DNA of 64,000 nt. Origin: an uncultured Opitutales bacterium. GTDB taxonomy: Bacteria > Verrucomicrobiota > Verrucomicrobiia > Opitutales > Seribacteraceae. The position numbers and the translations under genes are program-made. The notes under the pieces are model-generated. The model worked only from the letters and a program-made list of their open reading frames with translations. It ran no database searches and had not been told where the DNA came from. This document shows positions 16,946-25,825 of this stretch, piece by piece. Position 1 is the stretch's first letter; every line of letters begins with the position of its first letter. The stretch lies in the NCBI GenBank assembly GCA_943789375.1, contig CALSTX010000006.1, positions 111,022 through 175,021 of the forward strand, written 5' to 3'.

Positions 16946-17791
16946 ATGACAGATCCTTATACGCTTCGACTAAAATTCTGGGGTACACGAGGAAGTATTC
17001 CTTGTCCCGGACCTGATACGGTTAAATATGGTGGAAATACGACTTGTTTTGAGGTTAATTTCGGGGATGAAAGACTGATTATTGATGCAGGAACTGGCAT
17101 TCGTTTATTGGGCAAAAAAATCCTTACAGAAGAGAAAAACTTACTGACCGCTAAGTTATTTTTTACTCATACTCACATGGATCATATTCAGGGGCTGCCT
17201 TTCTTTGCTCCGTTGTATAATCCCAACAGCAATGTGAACCTCTACGCTGGTCACCTGGACGGAGATAACTACAACTTACAGGGAATTATTGGAACTATGC
17301 TTATGAAAGACCCAGTCTTTCCTGTGCCAAGCGCTTTGATTGAACAAGCCTGCACATTTAACGATTATAGTGTAGGCAAAGTTTTTGAACTCGGAAATGA
17401 TCTTGTAATCAAAACTGGGAAATTAAATCATCCAAATGGAGCCTGTGGTTATCGATTGGAGTGTGGCGGGAAAATAATCGCTATATGTACAGACACAGAA
17501 CACTATGAGGGCAAATTAGACGAAAATGTTTTAGCCTTAGCCGAAAATGCGGATGTCATGGTTTATGACTCCGCGTACACTGATGAGGAATATCCTAACT
17601 TTAAAGGTTGGGGGCACTCGACTTGGCAGGAAGCAATCAAAATTGCTGAGGCTGCTAATGTGAAACAGACTTTTCTCTTTCATCACGACCCATCCCATAA
17701 TGATAAAAAAATGGATGAAATTGCTGAAGCGGCCAAAGCGATCCGGTCAAGTGTACGACCTGCAGTCGAGGGAGAAGAGATTTTTCTTTAA
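16946..17791 (+). CDS. MBL-fold metallo-hydrolase (PhnP/cyclic-nucleotide phosphodiesterase-like)
   Basis: The 281-aa protein from the ATG at 16946 (MTDPYTLRLKFWGTRGS); the 17 extra N-terminal residues in the track look non-coding. The metallo-beta-lactamase metal-binding motif THTHMDHIQG is present, with later ligands at LNHPNGACGYRL, CTDTEHYEG and FLFHHDPSH. The opening FWGTRGSIPCPG and GGNTTCFEV are typical of a bacterial subgroup related to PhnP and class II cAMP phosphodiesterases, which is sometimes fused to receiver domains. Substrate unknown; a phosphodiester is likely. Transcription converges with the DUF2807-like gene with a 5-nt gap. Confidence 0.85.
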   Translation: MTDPYTLRLKFWGTRGSIPCPGPDTVKYGGNTTCFEVNFGDERLIIDAGTGIRLLGKKILTEEKNLLTAKLFFTHTHMDHIQGLPFFAPLYNPNSNVNLYAGHLDGDNYNLQGIIGTMLMKDPVFPVPSALIEQACTFNDYSVGKVFELGNDLVIKTGKLNHPNGACGYRLECGGKIIAICTDTEHYEGKLDENVLALAENADVMVYDSAYTDEEYPNFKGWGHSTWQEAIKIAEAANVKQTFLFHHDPSHNDKKMDEIAEAAKAIRSSVRPAVEGEEIFL

Positions 17792-17796
17792 ATTCT

Positions 17797-18573
17797 TTAC
17801 TCTGCTACATGTTCTGCTTTCTCATTGGTATCAAAGAGATTTTTAATTTGGCCTGAAGCTTTTACTTCAATCACAGAATTTTTTGGATTTTGATGTAGAA
17901 AAATATCTCCCGAAGATAGAAGTCTGGCGTCTAGCCATTGGTGAGGGTTAATTTGTATCTCCTTATTTCCTCTGTGGACTACTTTGGCTGTGGTGACTTC
18001 TAACTCTCCTGCATCAAGGATACCATCGCCATGCACTTCGATACTTAAACTTGAGGTTCGATCCCCCTTAAGGGTAAGTATTCCATTTCCCAGATGTTGT
18101 ACTTCTATCTCGGGTGCATCCATTGCTTCCAGGTGCACATTTCCAGTGCTTGAGTGAAAAACTTTTAAGTGGGTGGACCTTATCTCGGAGCAGGTAAGGT
18201 TGGATGCTTCCAATACCCTCAGTTCAGAGATTTCTTCCACTGAAACCATGATTTCAACTGGAAATTTACGAGTGGCATTTACCTTTACAAATGGAATTCT
18301 TCTTTTGAATTCATAGGAGTTGTTCGCATCGAGAAAAAGAGTCTTCTGCCTCACTTTTGCGGTTACTGAATCAATAATTTCGCCATCAGCATAGATTGAT
18401 ATCTTTCCCCGCTTTTGGCCTTTTTTTACAAATACATCAAGGTCTCCCTTTACTTCAATCTTATCAAAAAAAAACAGAAGCTGATTTCGCGTTTCGAGGG
18501 CAGGAAATAATCGGTTCATGCCCATACATGCTAGCAAAAGAATAAACAGAAAAAACTTATTTCCGTTTTCCAT
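17797..18573 (-). CDS. DUF2807-like exported protein (head GIN domain)
   Basis: I start at the ATG at 18573 (MENGNKFFLFILLLACMG), giving 258 aa with a signal or anchor; the track's start lies 60 nt inside uvrB. The rest is regular short beta-strands with LRVLEASNLTCSEI, LKVFHSSTGNVHLEA, IEVQHLGNGILTLKG and LSIEVHGDGILDAG, the repeating pattern of the DUF2807/GIN auto-transporter-adhesin-like family, a right-handed beta-helix. Function of the family is not established; a surface or periplasmic role is likely. The start overlaps the uvrB 3' end by 17 nt, so the two are probably translationally linked. Confidence 0.7.
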   Translation of the reverse strand: MENGNKFFLFILLLACMGMNRLFPALETRNQLLFFFDKIEVKGDLDVFVKKGQKRGKISIYADGEIIDSVTAKVRQKTLFLDANNSYEFKRRIPFVKVNATRKFPVEIMVSVEEISELRVLEASNLTCSEIRSTHLKVFHSSTGNVHLEAMDAPEIEVQHLGNGILTLKGDRTSSLSIEVHGDGILDAGELEVTTAKVVHRGNKEIQINPHQWLDARLLSSGDIFLHQNPKNSVIEVKASGQIKNLFDTNEKAEHVAE

Positions 18574-20578
18574 ATTTTCTTCTTTTTGAAGAGTACCCCC
18601 CTTTATTTGCTTTCTGAATACTATTGCCTCCACCTTGTAAAAAACTCATTTGGTCCCGTAATAATGCAGCTTTTTCAAACTCTAGTTTTCTTACAGCCTC
18701 AAGCATTTCCTTTTCAAGTTGCTTGAGTAATTTTTTGATATCTTTTTTGGAGACATCTTCAGAAACAGCGAGTAAGTCCTCCTCCTCTTTTTTCTTCACT
18801 AGACTTTCCTGAATCGGACGGTTTACCCCTTTGGGGATAATTCCGTGTTTTTCATTGTAAGCCATTTGTTTTTCCCTGCGATATTGGCAAACATTCCATG
18901 CTTTGGTTAAGGATTTGGTCATTACATCCGCATAAAAAATAACTCTTCCATCGACATGCCTGGCCGCACGACCTGCTGTCTGAATAAGGCTTGTCTCGCT
19001 TCTTAAAAAACCTTCTTTGTCAGCATCTAACACAATCACCAATGCAACTTCAGGAAGGTCCAAGCCTTCTCTTAATAGATTAACTCCAACCAGTACATCA
19101 AAAGACCCTGACCGCAGGTTCCGTAGGATTTCCACTCGTTCAATCGCATCAATATCTGAGTGTAAGTATTCTACTTTAATTTGGTGGTCACGAAGAAAAT
19201 CGGTCAAGTCTTCCGACATTCTTTTGGTGAGCGTTGTGACTAAAATACGGTCTCCCTTCTGGGCTACTTTTTTGATCTCGTTTATACAATCCTCTACCTG
19301 ACCTTTGATCGGTCGTCTTTCCATTTCTGGATCAAGTAGCCCTGTTGGTCGAATTAACTGCTCTGCGATACAGCTTGATCGTTCCAACTCCAATGGTGCT
19401 GGGGTTGCGGATACATAAACGGTTTGCTTGGTTACTTGATTAAACTCATCAGGTTTTAACGGGCGGTTATCCAAAGCGGAAGGTAATCTGAAGCCAAAGT
19501 CTACTAGTTTTTTCTTCCGTGATAAATCTCCATGAAACATGCCACCAACTTGAGGGAGCGTGACATGGCTTTCATCGACGAACACAAGAAAATCATCGGG
19601 AAAGAAATCTATTAAGCACCAGGGCCGCTGTCCTGGCTTGCGACCTGATAGGTGCCTCGAATAATTTTCGATACCGTTACAAAACCCGATTTCCTTGAGC
19701 ATTTCTAGATCGTACTCAGTGCGCATACGGATTCTTTGAGCTTCTAGAAGGAGGTCATTTTTCTCATACCAGGCAACACGTTCTTCTAACTCTTTCTCAA
19801 TGGCTTTACAGGCAACTTCTCTTTTGTCTTTTGTGGTAACATACTGGTTTGCTGGGTAAACCCGGTAATTTTCAAGCTCGCGCAGTGTCTCTCCAGTCAT
19901 GAGGTCAAACTCCCGAATTGATTCTACTTCCTCTCCCCAAAATTCAACTCGTATTGGATTGTTTGCGTAAGCTGGGAAAAGATCGACAACATCTCCCCTT
20001 ACACTAAATTTTCCCGCTTTAAGCTCTACATCATTCCGGTTGTACAAGGCTTCCACGAGGTTTTCTAAAAGCAAATCTCTTCCGGATTCTTTCCCTTTGC
20101 AGATTTCATAGGAGAGAGACTTGAAGTCTTCTGGCGAACCCAGTCCATAAATACAGGAAACACTTGCGATTACTAAGACATCACGCCGGCTAATCAATGA
20201 GCCGGTGGCGGCCAGCCTTAAGCGTTCAATTTCTTCATTGATTGAGGAGTCTTTCTCAATGAATGTGTCAGAAGAGGGTACATAGGCTTCGGGCTGATAG
20301 TAGTCATAATAGCTGACAAAATATTCCACTGCATTATCTGGAAAAAAAGACTTAAACTCGGAGTATAGCTGTGCCGCGAGTGTTTTGTTATGCGAAATAA
20401 TCAGAGCAGGTCGTTGTAATTTTTCTATTACATTGGCCATAGAAAAAGTCTTACCTGAGCCAGTCACGCCAAGCAAAGTTTGAGCTTGGTGTCCGGCTTC
20501 AATGGAGGAGACTAGGCTGGAAATTGCCTGTGGTTGATCTCCTTGTGGTTTGTAATCCGAGCAAAGTCGAAACTTCAT
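18557..20578 (-). CDS. uvrB: Excinuclease ABC subunit B
   Basis: DNA damage-verification helicase of nucleotide excision repair, acting with UvrA and UvrC. At 673 aa it is the usual length. Walker A GVTGSGKTFSMANVIE near residue 40, the beta-hairpin region YYDYYQPEAYVPSSDTFIEKDSSI, DESHVTLPQVGGM, helicase motif VLVGVNLLREGLDLPEV and QTAGRAARHVDGRVIFYAD are all present. The C-terminus has a UVR domain (LEKEMLEAVRKLEFEKAALLRDQM) for UvrC contact. Downstream gene overlaps by 17 nt; the upstream symporter ends 21 nt before the start. Confidence 0.98.
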   Translation of the reverse strand: MKFRLCSDYKPQGDQPQAISSLVSSIEAGHQAQTLLGVTGSGKTFSMANVIEKLQRPALIISHNKTLAAQLYSEFKSFFPDNAVEYFVSYYDYYQPEAYVPSSDTFIEKDSSINEEIERLRLAATGSLISRRDVLVIASVSCIYGLGSPEDFKSLSYEICKGKESGRDLLLENLVEALYNRNDVELKAGKFSVRGDVVDLFPAYANNPIRVEFWGEEVESIREFDLMTGETLRELENYRVYPANQYVTTKDKREVACKAIEKELEERVAWYEKNDLLLEAQRIRMRTEYDLEMLKEIGFCNGIENYSRHLSGRKPGQRPWCLIDFFPDDFLVFVDESHVTLPQVGGMFHGDLSRKKKLVDFGFRLPSALDNRPLKPDEFNQVTKQTVYVSATPAPLELERSSCIAEQLIRPTGLLDPEMERRPIKGQVEDCINEIKKVAQKGDRILVTTLTKRMSEDLTDFLRDHQIKVEYLHSDIDAIERVEILRNLRSGSFDVLVGVNLLREGLDLPEVALVIVLDADKEGFLRSETSLIQTAGRAARHVDGRVIFYADVMTKSLTKAWNVCQYRREKQMAYNEKHGIIPKGVNRPIQESLVKKKEEEDLLAVSEDVSKKDIKKLLKQLEKEMLEAVRKLEFEKAALLRDQMSFLQGGGNSIQKANKGGYSSKRRKYGKRK

Positions 20579-20599
20579 AATGTATCTATACGGATATCC

Positions 20600-21913
20600 C
20601 TATACTTTGGTAGCGTAATAGTCATGCTCACCTTCTGATTTCCCAATCACGGCAGCAGCACAACTGTCCCCAAATACATTAACGGCTGTTCTTGCCATGT
20701 CTAAAATTCTATCAACTACGTAGACAATACCAACTCCAATGCCAATGGTTTCTTCTGGGAAACCAACGGCTTGAAGTATTACAATGATAGCGACGAGGCT
20801 AGCTGAGGGAATACCCGCGACCCCTACTGAGGTCAATAATGCCATCACTACGACTGAGAATTGAACGGACCAGCTCATATCAATTCCAAACAATTGGGCT
20901 AAGAAGACCACGACAACGCATTCAAAAAGAGCAGTACCATCCATATTCATGGTTGCTCCAAGAGGTAATGTAAAGCTTCCAACTTTTTGAGATACTCCAA
21001 CTCTTTGGGTGACACACTTCATGGTAAGAGGAAGGGTCGCTGATGAAGAAGCGGTAGAGAAAGCGGTCAGCAGTGCCGGAAACATAGCTTGGAGGTGGTT
21101 GATGAAATTGATCTTCCCAAGAACCCTCAACAATAATGGTAAAATAATTAGACTATGAATCAAAAGCCCGCATAGAACCGTTAAGGCAAACCCTCCCATA
21201 ACCGAAAGAGTATCGACGCCAACCGTCATTAAAGTAGGGGTAACGAGACCAAAGATACCATAGGGTGCAAATGAGATAATAAAGTTGGTAAGACTTAAAA
21301 TAACCGAATTTAAACTTTCCCAAAACTCGGTCTGATTTTGCTTTCCCTTCTGCGGCAAACGGGAAATGAAGAATCCAAAGAGTAAGCTAAAAAAGATTAA
21401 GCCTAAAAGTTGACCTTCCACCCCAGCCTTAAATAAGTTGGTCGGAATCATTCTGTGAAAGATTTCTAGTAAGTTGACCCAGCCATTGTCAGCTCGGTCC
21501 ATGGCAGAATTAAGCTTTTCCGTATCAAATGCCTGATGGCTTTGTAGCATTTTATCCCGAATATCTTCATCCACGATTCCCGGTTGAAAGATATTTACGC
21601 AAAGCAAGCCAACCGTAACTGCGAGAACTCCAGAAAGGGTATAGAATCCAAAGGTTTTCAGACCAAGCCTTTTGAAGTTTGATTCTCCTCCAATTTTGGC
21701 AATACCACATATAATCGAAGTCATGATTAAGGGAACCACCACCATTTTTAATGCATTCAGAAAGAGTGTTCCAATGAATTGGCAGCTTGTTACTAGGTAA
21801 TGGAACCAATCAGGCTTCGCTTCCAATTCCTTGGTTTCAAAGTTTGCCAGCAAGCCTAGGGTAAAAGAAAGGATAAGGGAAAGAAGTATTTTGTGGTGCA
21901 GGGCAGTTTTCAT
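20600..21913 (-). CDS. Dicarboxylate/amino acid:cation symporter (DAACS family)
   Basis: Inner-membrane secondary transporter of the GltPh/DctA fold, 437 aa. Diagnostic sequences are the HP1 serine-rich tip TAFSTASSSATLPLTMKC, the TM7 NMDGT motif in GATMNMDGTALFE, and the HP2 region TSVGVAGIPSASLVAI. The C-terminal DRILDMARTAVNVFGDSCAAAVIG is also typical. Family members carry glutamate, aspartate or C4-dicarboxylates with Na+ or H+; the specific substrate cannot be read from the motifs. It lies between a HAD phosphatase gene (34-nt gap) and uvrB (21-nt gap) on the same strand. Confidence 0.93.
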   Translation of the reverse strand: MKTALHHKILLSLILSFTLGLLANFETKELEAKPDWFHYLVTSCQFIGTLFLNALKMVVVPLIMTSIICGIAKIGGESNFKRLGLKTFGFYTLSGVLAVTVGLLCVNIFQPGIVDEDIRDKMLQSHQAFDTEKLNSAMDRADNGWVNLLEIFHRMIPTNLFKAGVEGQLLGLIFFSLLFGFFISRLPQKGKQNQTEFWESLNSVILSLTNFIISFAPYGIFGLVTPTLMTVGVDTLSVMGGFALTVLCGLLIHSLIILPLLLRVLGKINFINHLQAMFPALLTAFSTASSSATLPLTMKCVTQRVGVSQKVGSFTLPLGATMNMDGTALFECVVVVFLAQLFGIDMSWSVQFSVVVMALLTSVGVAGIPSASLVAIIVILQAVGFPEETIGIGVGIVYVVDRILDMARTAVNVFGDSCAAAVIGKSEGEHDYYATKV

Positions 21914-21947
21914 AGATTCAAGAGTAAGGGCAAAGAAGAGAACTCAT

Positions 21948-22613
21948 TTACATTAGTTCTACAATCGAGCGAATGGTCAATTCCTTTGGTGAGTCAAAAA
22001 GAATATGAGCTCCTGCTCGGGTTAAGTCAGCCGCGGTTTGAGATGTCTTGATGGCCACAGCCTTCATGCCACCGATTCGGGCAGCTTTTATCCCGTGAGT
22101 GCTGTCTTCAAATACCACGCACTGAGCGGGTGGATAGTGTAGCAGTTCTGCTCCTTTAAGAAAAACTTCAGGGTCGGGTTTTCCCCGAGTCACATTTTCG
22201 GCACAAATTGCACCCTGAAAAAAGGATTCAATCCCAAGTTGCTGGAATGCGAGTTCAATATTTTCCCTTGCTGTTGATGTTCCAATAACGGCAGGTATCT
22301 GATGCATTTGCATTTCCTCTAAAAACCCCCTCATCCCATCAAGGACCTGAATCCCGCTAGATTTTACAAATTGCCTGTAGAGTTTTTCTTTCCTGTCTCC
22401 CCATACTTTTATTTTTTCTGGGTCACTGGACCACCTTAGGACTTCTGGGATAATGACTTCATTTCGCTTGCCAAAGCCTTGCTTGAAATGATTTTTGGGC
22501 AAGGGTAGGGCTACTTCCTCTGCCAAGGCTTCCCAGCTTTTTTCATGCAAAGTTGAAGAGTCAACAATTACGCCATCCCAATCAAATATAAACCCTAGTT
22601 CGGGCATGCTCAA
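21948..22613 (-). CDS. HAD-superfamily phosphatase (beta-phosphoglucomutase-like)
   Basis: The 221-aa subfamily IA HAD hydrolase has motif I FDWDGVIVDSS (D11 nucleophile, D13), motif II IGTSTARENIE, the lysine motif GKPDPEVFLKGA and motif IV VVFEDSTHGIKAA. The helical cap between motif I and II includes HEKSWEALAEEVALPLP. This branch contains phosphoglycolate, sugar-phosphate and beta-phosphoglucomutase-type enzymes, so the substrate is open. The ATG overlaps the stop of the TIR-TPR gene (ATGA), so the two are translationally coupled, which is an odd partnership. Confidence 0.88.
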   Translation of the reverse strand: MSMPELGFIFDWDGVIVDSSTLHEKSWEALAEEVALPLPKNHFKQGFGKRNEVIIPEVLRWSSDPEKIKVWGDRKEKLYRQFVKSSGIQVLDGMRGFLEEMQMHQIPAVIGTSTARENIELAFQQLGIESFFQGAICAENVTRGKPDPEVFLKGAELLHYPPAQCVVFEDSTHGIKAARIGGMKAVAIKTSQTAADLTRAGAHILFDSPKELTIRSIVELM

Positions 22614-24922
22614 TCAATGCTGTACTTTGGTGCAACTGTGATATTTTGGTCTTGCTCATCAGCTAAACTTTTAAGGAATTCCGATTGTAATGCTTCCGGC
22701 GTGGTGGAAGTATTGGAATCAGCCAAAGAGTCGGTTGAGACTGAGTTGTTTGATTCATTCTTGTCATAAACTTCAAGAAAGGTGGGTAGAGGAGGACCAA
22801 TGAGAGGTTCTCTAACTGTGGGTGTGTCATCAGGTTCCTCAAGCACTTTTGTAGTTACCCGTTCGCTGAGGATTTTATTAAGCAAGTCCCGGGTCTCGGT
22901 TGCCTCTGCATTATCAAACCCGAGAAGTTTTTCTTGCTTGGCTAAGGTGTCTCCCAGCGCTTCCATGGCTGCATCCTTTCGGTTGGCTAGGTAGTGGAGT
23001 TTTCCAATTCGAAACATGGTCTGCAAGGTCATGGGGTCCTGTTCTCCCAATATAGCCAATTCAATATCTAAGGTTCTTTCACTCAAGGCATAAGCATCTT
23101 CTTCTTTGCCTAGATCTAAGAAAACATCTGCAAGTTCATTCATCGCACGCAGTGTTTCAGGGTGTTCCAGCCCATATTTTTTTTCCAGCCTCTGTTTGAC
23201 GGCAGTTTGTACCTTTTCCGCTTCACTTAATTTGTCCTGTAAACGATAAATTCGTGCGATCGCTTTGAGGGTGAAAAGAGTCTCTGGGTGCATGTCACCA
23301 AGAGCTTTTTCCTTGGCAGCCTCAATGCGGAGGTAAAGATCAAGGGCCCGGTCCAAGTCTTTTCTGCCTGCCACTATTTCTGCGAGTGAATCCATTGCGC
23401 CAAGAGTGTCCGGGTGAGTCTCGCCAAGAATGGTGGTGAGCTTGCTGACTAATTCTTTAGAGAGTTTTTCTGCATCATCTAGTTTATCTGATTTGCGCAG
23501 TGCTTCCACCAGAACTTGTCCTCTTCGAAGACTCAGAACATGGTTTTCTCCGAGGTGTAATCGAGAACGTTCAAAAACATTTCGGATTAAGCTTTCAGCT
23601 TGGGATATTTTTTCACGAGCAATGAAAATTTTTGAAAGTTCTGTTTTACACTTTAACATTAACGGGTCTTCCTGTGTACGGTTTTGATCGGTGAGGAAGG
23701 ATAAGGTTTCAGTGCATCGGTCTTCGGCTTGCTCTAATTTACCGATTCGACGAAATACCGTTGCTAAATCAATTTGAGCATCGATTACTTCAATGTGCTC
23801 AGTTCCTAATTCATGGGTTCTCTGTGCGAGCATTTGAACGAGCATCGGTTCCGCTTCAAGGTAATTACCTAAAGCTTCGTGGACCATAGCAATTTCATTC
23901 ATCGCTTTGAGCCGGGTCGGTAATTCTTTTCCAATCTTTTCAGCAAACAAGATCAAAACTCTTTCAAGCTCAGCCTCTGCTTTTTCATAGGAACGAATTG
24001 ATCGATAGGTTTTACCTAGGCAATACCTAATCTCGGCTTCCACTTCTGGTTCTACAGATAACTCGGCCGCTCTTTTGGAGCCTTGGTCCAACATGGCTTT
24101 TAGAAGTTCGGTATCCATGCCAGCCGTATTTTGTGGGTCAAGAGATACAAAAAGTTCCTGTACGAAATTGGTAATGGTTTGGGTTTTGGCAAGTTCTTCT
24201 TCCGCAGCCTGTCTCTCGGCAACGGCACTTGCCCGAGCTAGGGTGGCTTCCTGTTGTTGGTAGAAGGCATAAATGGCCAAGCCAATAGCAGAGAGAGCAA
24301 GGACCGTGGATGCGGTTGCTATCCAGGCAAGACGACGTTGCCGGGCAAGCATATCTCTTTGCTTTAATTCATCGAGCCCGACACCTAAGAGCCCAGCCAT
24401 GACCTTGAGCAGGGCATCTTTTTCTCCGTCTGCGTATTCCCGAAGATCAGCAGCACCTGGCTCATGGATTTGTTCAGTGATTTCACCTGACTGATCGATT
24501 CTTCTACGAGCAGCTAGAGGCAAGCACTCTTTATCGGGGTCGTTTTTTACATCAGCCGCCATCGGTTCTCCATCGACAACCAGGCAAAGGACGCGATCTG
24601 CTTTCCCCATCGCTTTGAACATCCTGATTTCTTCATTTACCCAACGAGATTTTACAGCATGGGGAGAGCATAGGACTATCAGGTGTGAAGAATCATGAAG
24701 GGCTTGCTCAATGAGCGGTCCTAACTGAGCAGCTCCCGCAAGTTCATCCCGGTCGCGGAAAATTGGATAAAGGCGGGAAGGGACAGGGCCAAACTGGCTA
24801 TTTTTACCGATTAAGTGCTTGGGTACACGGAAGTTTTCCAGCTTTTTGCGAAGCCAGCGAGCCCGTTCTTCATCCCTGTGTGCATAGGTTATGAAGGCTT
24901 TGTACTTATATTGGCTATTCAT
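22610..24922 (-). CDS. TIR-domain membrane protein with TPR repeats
   Basis: The 770-aa protein. Residues 1-150 form a TIR (TIR_2 type) domain: KYKAFITYAHRDEERA, the IFRDRDELAGAAQL loop, SSHLIVLCSPHAVKSRWVNEE. W94 and E97/E98 match the position of the catalytic glutamate in NAD-cleaving TIR domains. A single membrane helix follows (LAWIATASTVLALSAIGLAIYAFY, about 199-220), then a short coiled coil and about nine kinesin-light-chain-type TPR repeats (for example ALGNYLEAEPMLVQMLAQR), then a low-complexity tail. The topology puts TIR in the cytoplasm and TPRs outside it, if the single helix is real. NADase or scaffold activity is inference; no known defence genes are adjacent. Confidence 0.85.
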   Translation of the reverse strand: MNSQYKYKAFITYAHRDEERARWLRKKLENFRVPKHLIGKNSQFGPVPSRLYPIFRDRDELAGAAQLGPLIEQALHDSSHLIVLCSPHAVKSRWVNEEIRMFKAMGKADRVLCLVVDGEPMAADVKNDPDKECLPLAARRRIDQSGEITEQIHEPGAADLREYADGEKDALLKVMAGLLGVGLDELKQRDMLARQRRLAWIATASTVLALSAIGLAIYAFYQQQEATLARASAVAERQAAEEELAKTQTITNFVQELFVSLDPQNTAGMDTELLKAMLDQGSKRAAELSVEPEVEAEIRYCLGKTYRSIRSYEKAEAELERVLILFAEKIGKELPTRLKAMNEIAMVHEALGNYLEAEPMLVQMLAQRTHELGTEHIEVIDAQIDLATVFRRIGKLEQAEDRCTETLSFLTDQNRTQEDPLMLKCKTELSKIFIAREKISQAESLIRNVFERSRLHLGENHVLSLRRGQVLVEALRKSDKLDDAEKLSKELVSKLTTILGETHPDTLGAMDSLAEIVAGRKDLDRALDLYLRIEAAKEKALGDMHPETLFTLKAIARIYRLQDKLSEAEKVQTAVKQRLEKKYGLEHPETLRAMNELADVFLDLGKEEDAYALSERTLDIELAILGEQDPMTLQTMFRIGKLHYLANRKDAAMEALGDTLAKQEKLLGFDNAEATETRDLLNKILSERVTTKVLEEPDDTPTVREPLIGPPLPTFLEVYDKNESNNSVSTDSLADSNTSTTPEALQSEFLKSLADEQDQNITVAPKYSID

Positions 24923-25044
24923 TACATACTGTATATGACTTACATAATCGTGAGCACTGTATCTGGCAAGGTAATCAAATTTGTAATTACAAGTTATCTT
25001 TAATATTCTTCGACACCATCTTCAAAACCGACAGAGATTCGATT

Positions 25045-25809
25045 TTATTTCTCAGCTTTTTCTTTTACCGTCCAAAGTCTAACTTTATTCTTTGGGCTGA
25101 CTTGGCCAACAAAGGCTTCATATTTTTTCTTCATTCTAATGGATTGTACTTGAGCAGCACTAATCAACCGAGATTTCGAGCGTAAGGGTGTTGGGAAATT
25201 ATTGAGAAGGCGACAACTTGAAAGCAAAAGAGGAAGCTCAATCTTTATATTTTGACTAATAAGCCCTTTTTCCCCTGAAACAATAGCCAAATCTCCAGCA
25301 TTTAACACCCCATCAACTTTCTCATTTCCCGCTTTAAACTCTCCTTCCAAAACAATTATCTTAAAGCCTTGATGGTCTGTTTTTTGGATTAACCAAGTTC
25401 CTATCCCATGGATTTTTGTTTCACAAGATGCAGTACTTAGGGTGAAGTGTATATTTTGTCGGTGTGAGAATAGCGCGGAACCTTGAAAGAAAAAGAAATC
25501 ATTCGGATTCCTTATTTCAATAGCTGTGGACTGTCCTAACCTTAATACGAGGACAAAAGATCTCTTTTGCTCTAACTCAAGATAGGAAGATTTTGCAGAC
25601 ACAAGAGCAAAGGGGAAGGGGGACTCAATACTTGCTTCAGTTTCAAGTTTTTTTGTATTTTCAATGTTGTGTATCTTGGGTTGGAGATAAGTGTTACCTG
25701 TTGCGTACTTTACAGCCCAGTTCGATGCATCTGCCTTTCCCCAAAAAAAGAAAGCAGAAATAGTATAAAATATTGAGCAGCTTTGGAATATTAGCCGCAT
25801 AAAGAGCAT
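25045..25809 (-). CDS. Small FecR-like exported protein
   Basis: The 254-aa protein has an N-terminal signal (FQSCSIFYTISAFFFWGKADA). The middle resembles a FecR periplasmic domain: long beta-rich stretch LRLGQSTAIEIRNPNDFFFFQGS followed by IHGIGTWLIQKTDHQGFKIIVLEGEFKAG and GVLNAGDLAIVSGEKG, matching the FecR pattern VRGTxW...VxVLEGxV...GxxV. A basic tail follows. It is the last gene of a likely operon with the outer-membrane barrel (16-nt gap) and the large FecR protein, so it may be a partner or anti-partner of the latter. No FecI-like sigma factor is present. Confidence 0.6.
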   Translation of the reverse strand: MLFMRLIFQSCSIFYTISAFFFWGKADASNWAVKYATGNTYLQPKIHNIENTKKLETEASIESPFPFALVSAKSSYLELEQKRSFVLVLRLGQSTAIEIRNPNDFFFFQGSALFSHRQNIHFTLSTASCETKIHGIGTWLIQKTDHQGFKIIVLEGEFKAGNEKVDGVLNAGDLAIVSGEKGLISQNIKIELPLLLSSCRLLNNFPTPLRSKSRLISAAQVQSIRMKKKYEAFVGQVSPKNKVRLWTVKEKAEK

Positions 25810-25825
25810 TCGCTGAGGTTAGCTT

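Noticed and set aside
22610-24922. Anti-phage defence island
   Set aside because: A TIR-domain protein is present, but no recognised defence gene such as a Thoeris, CBASS or restriction component is nearby; the neighbours are metabolic or housekeeping.
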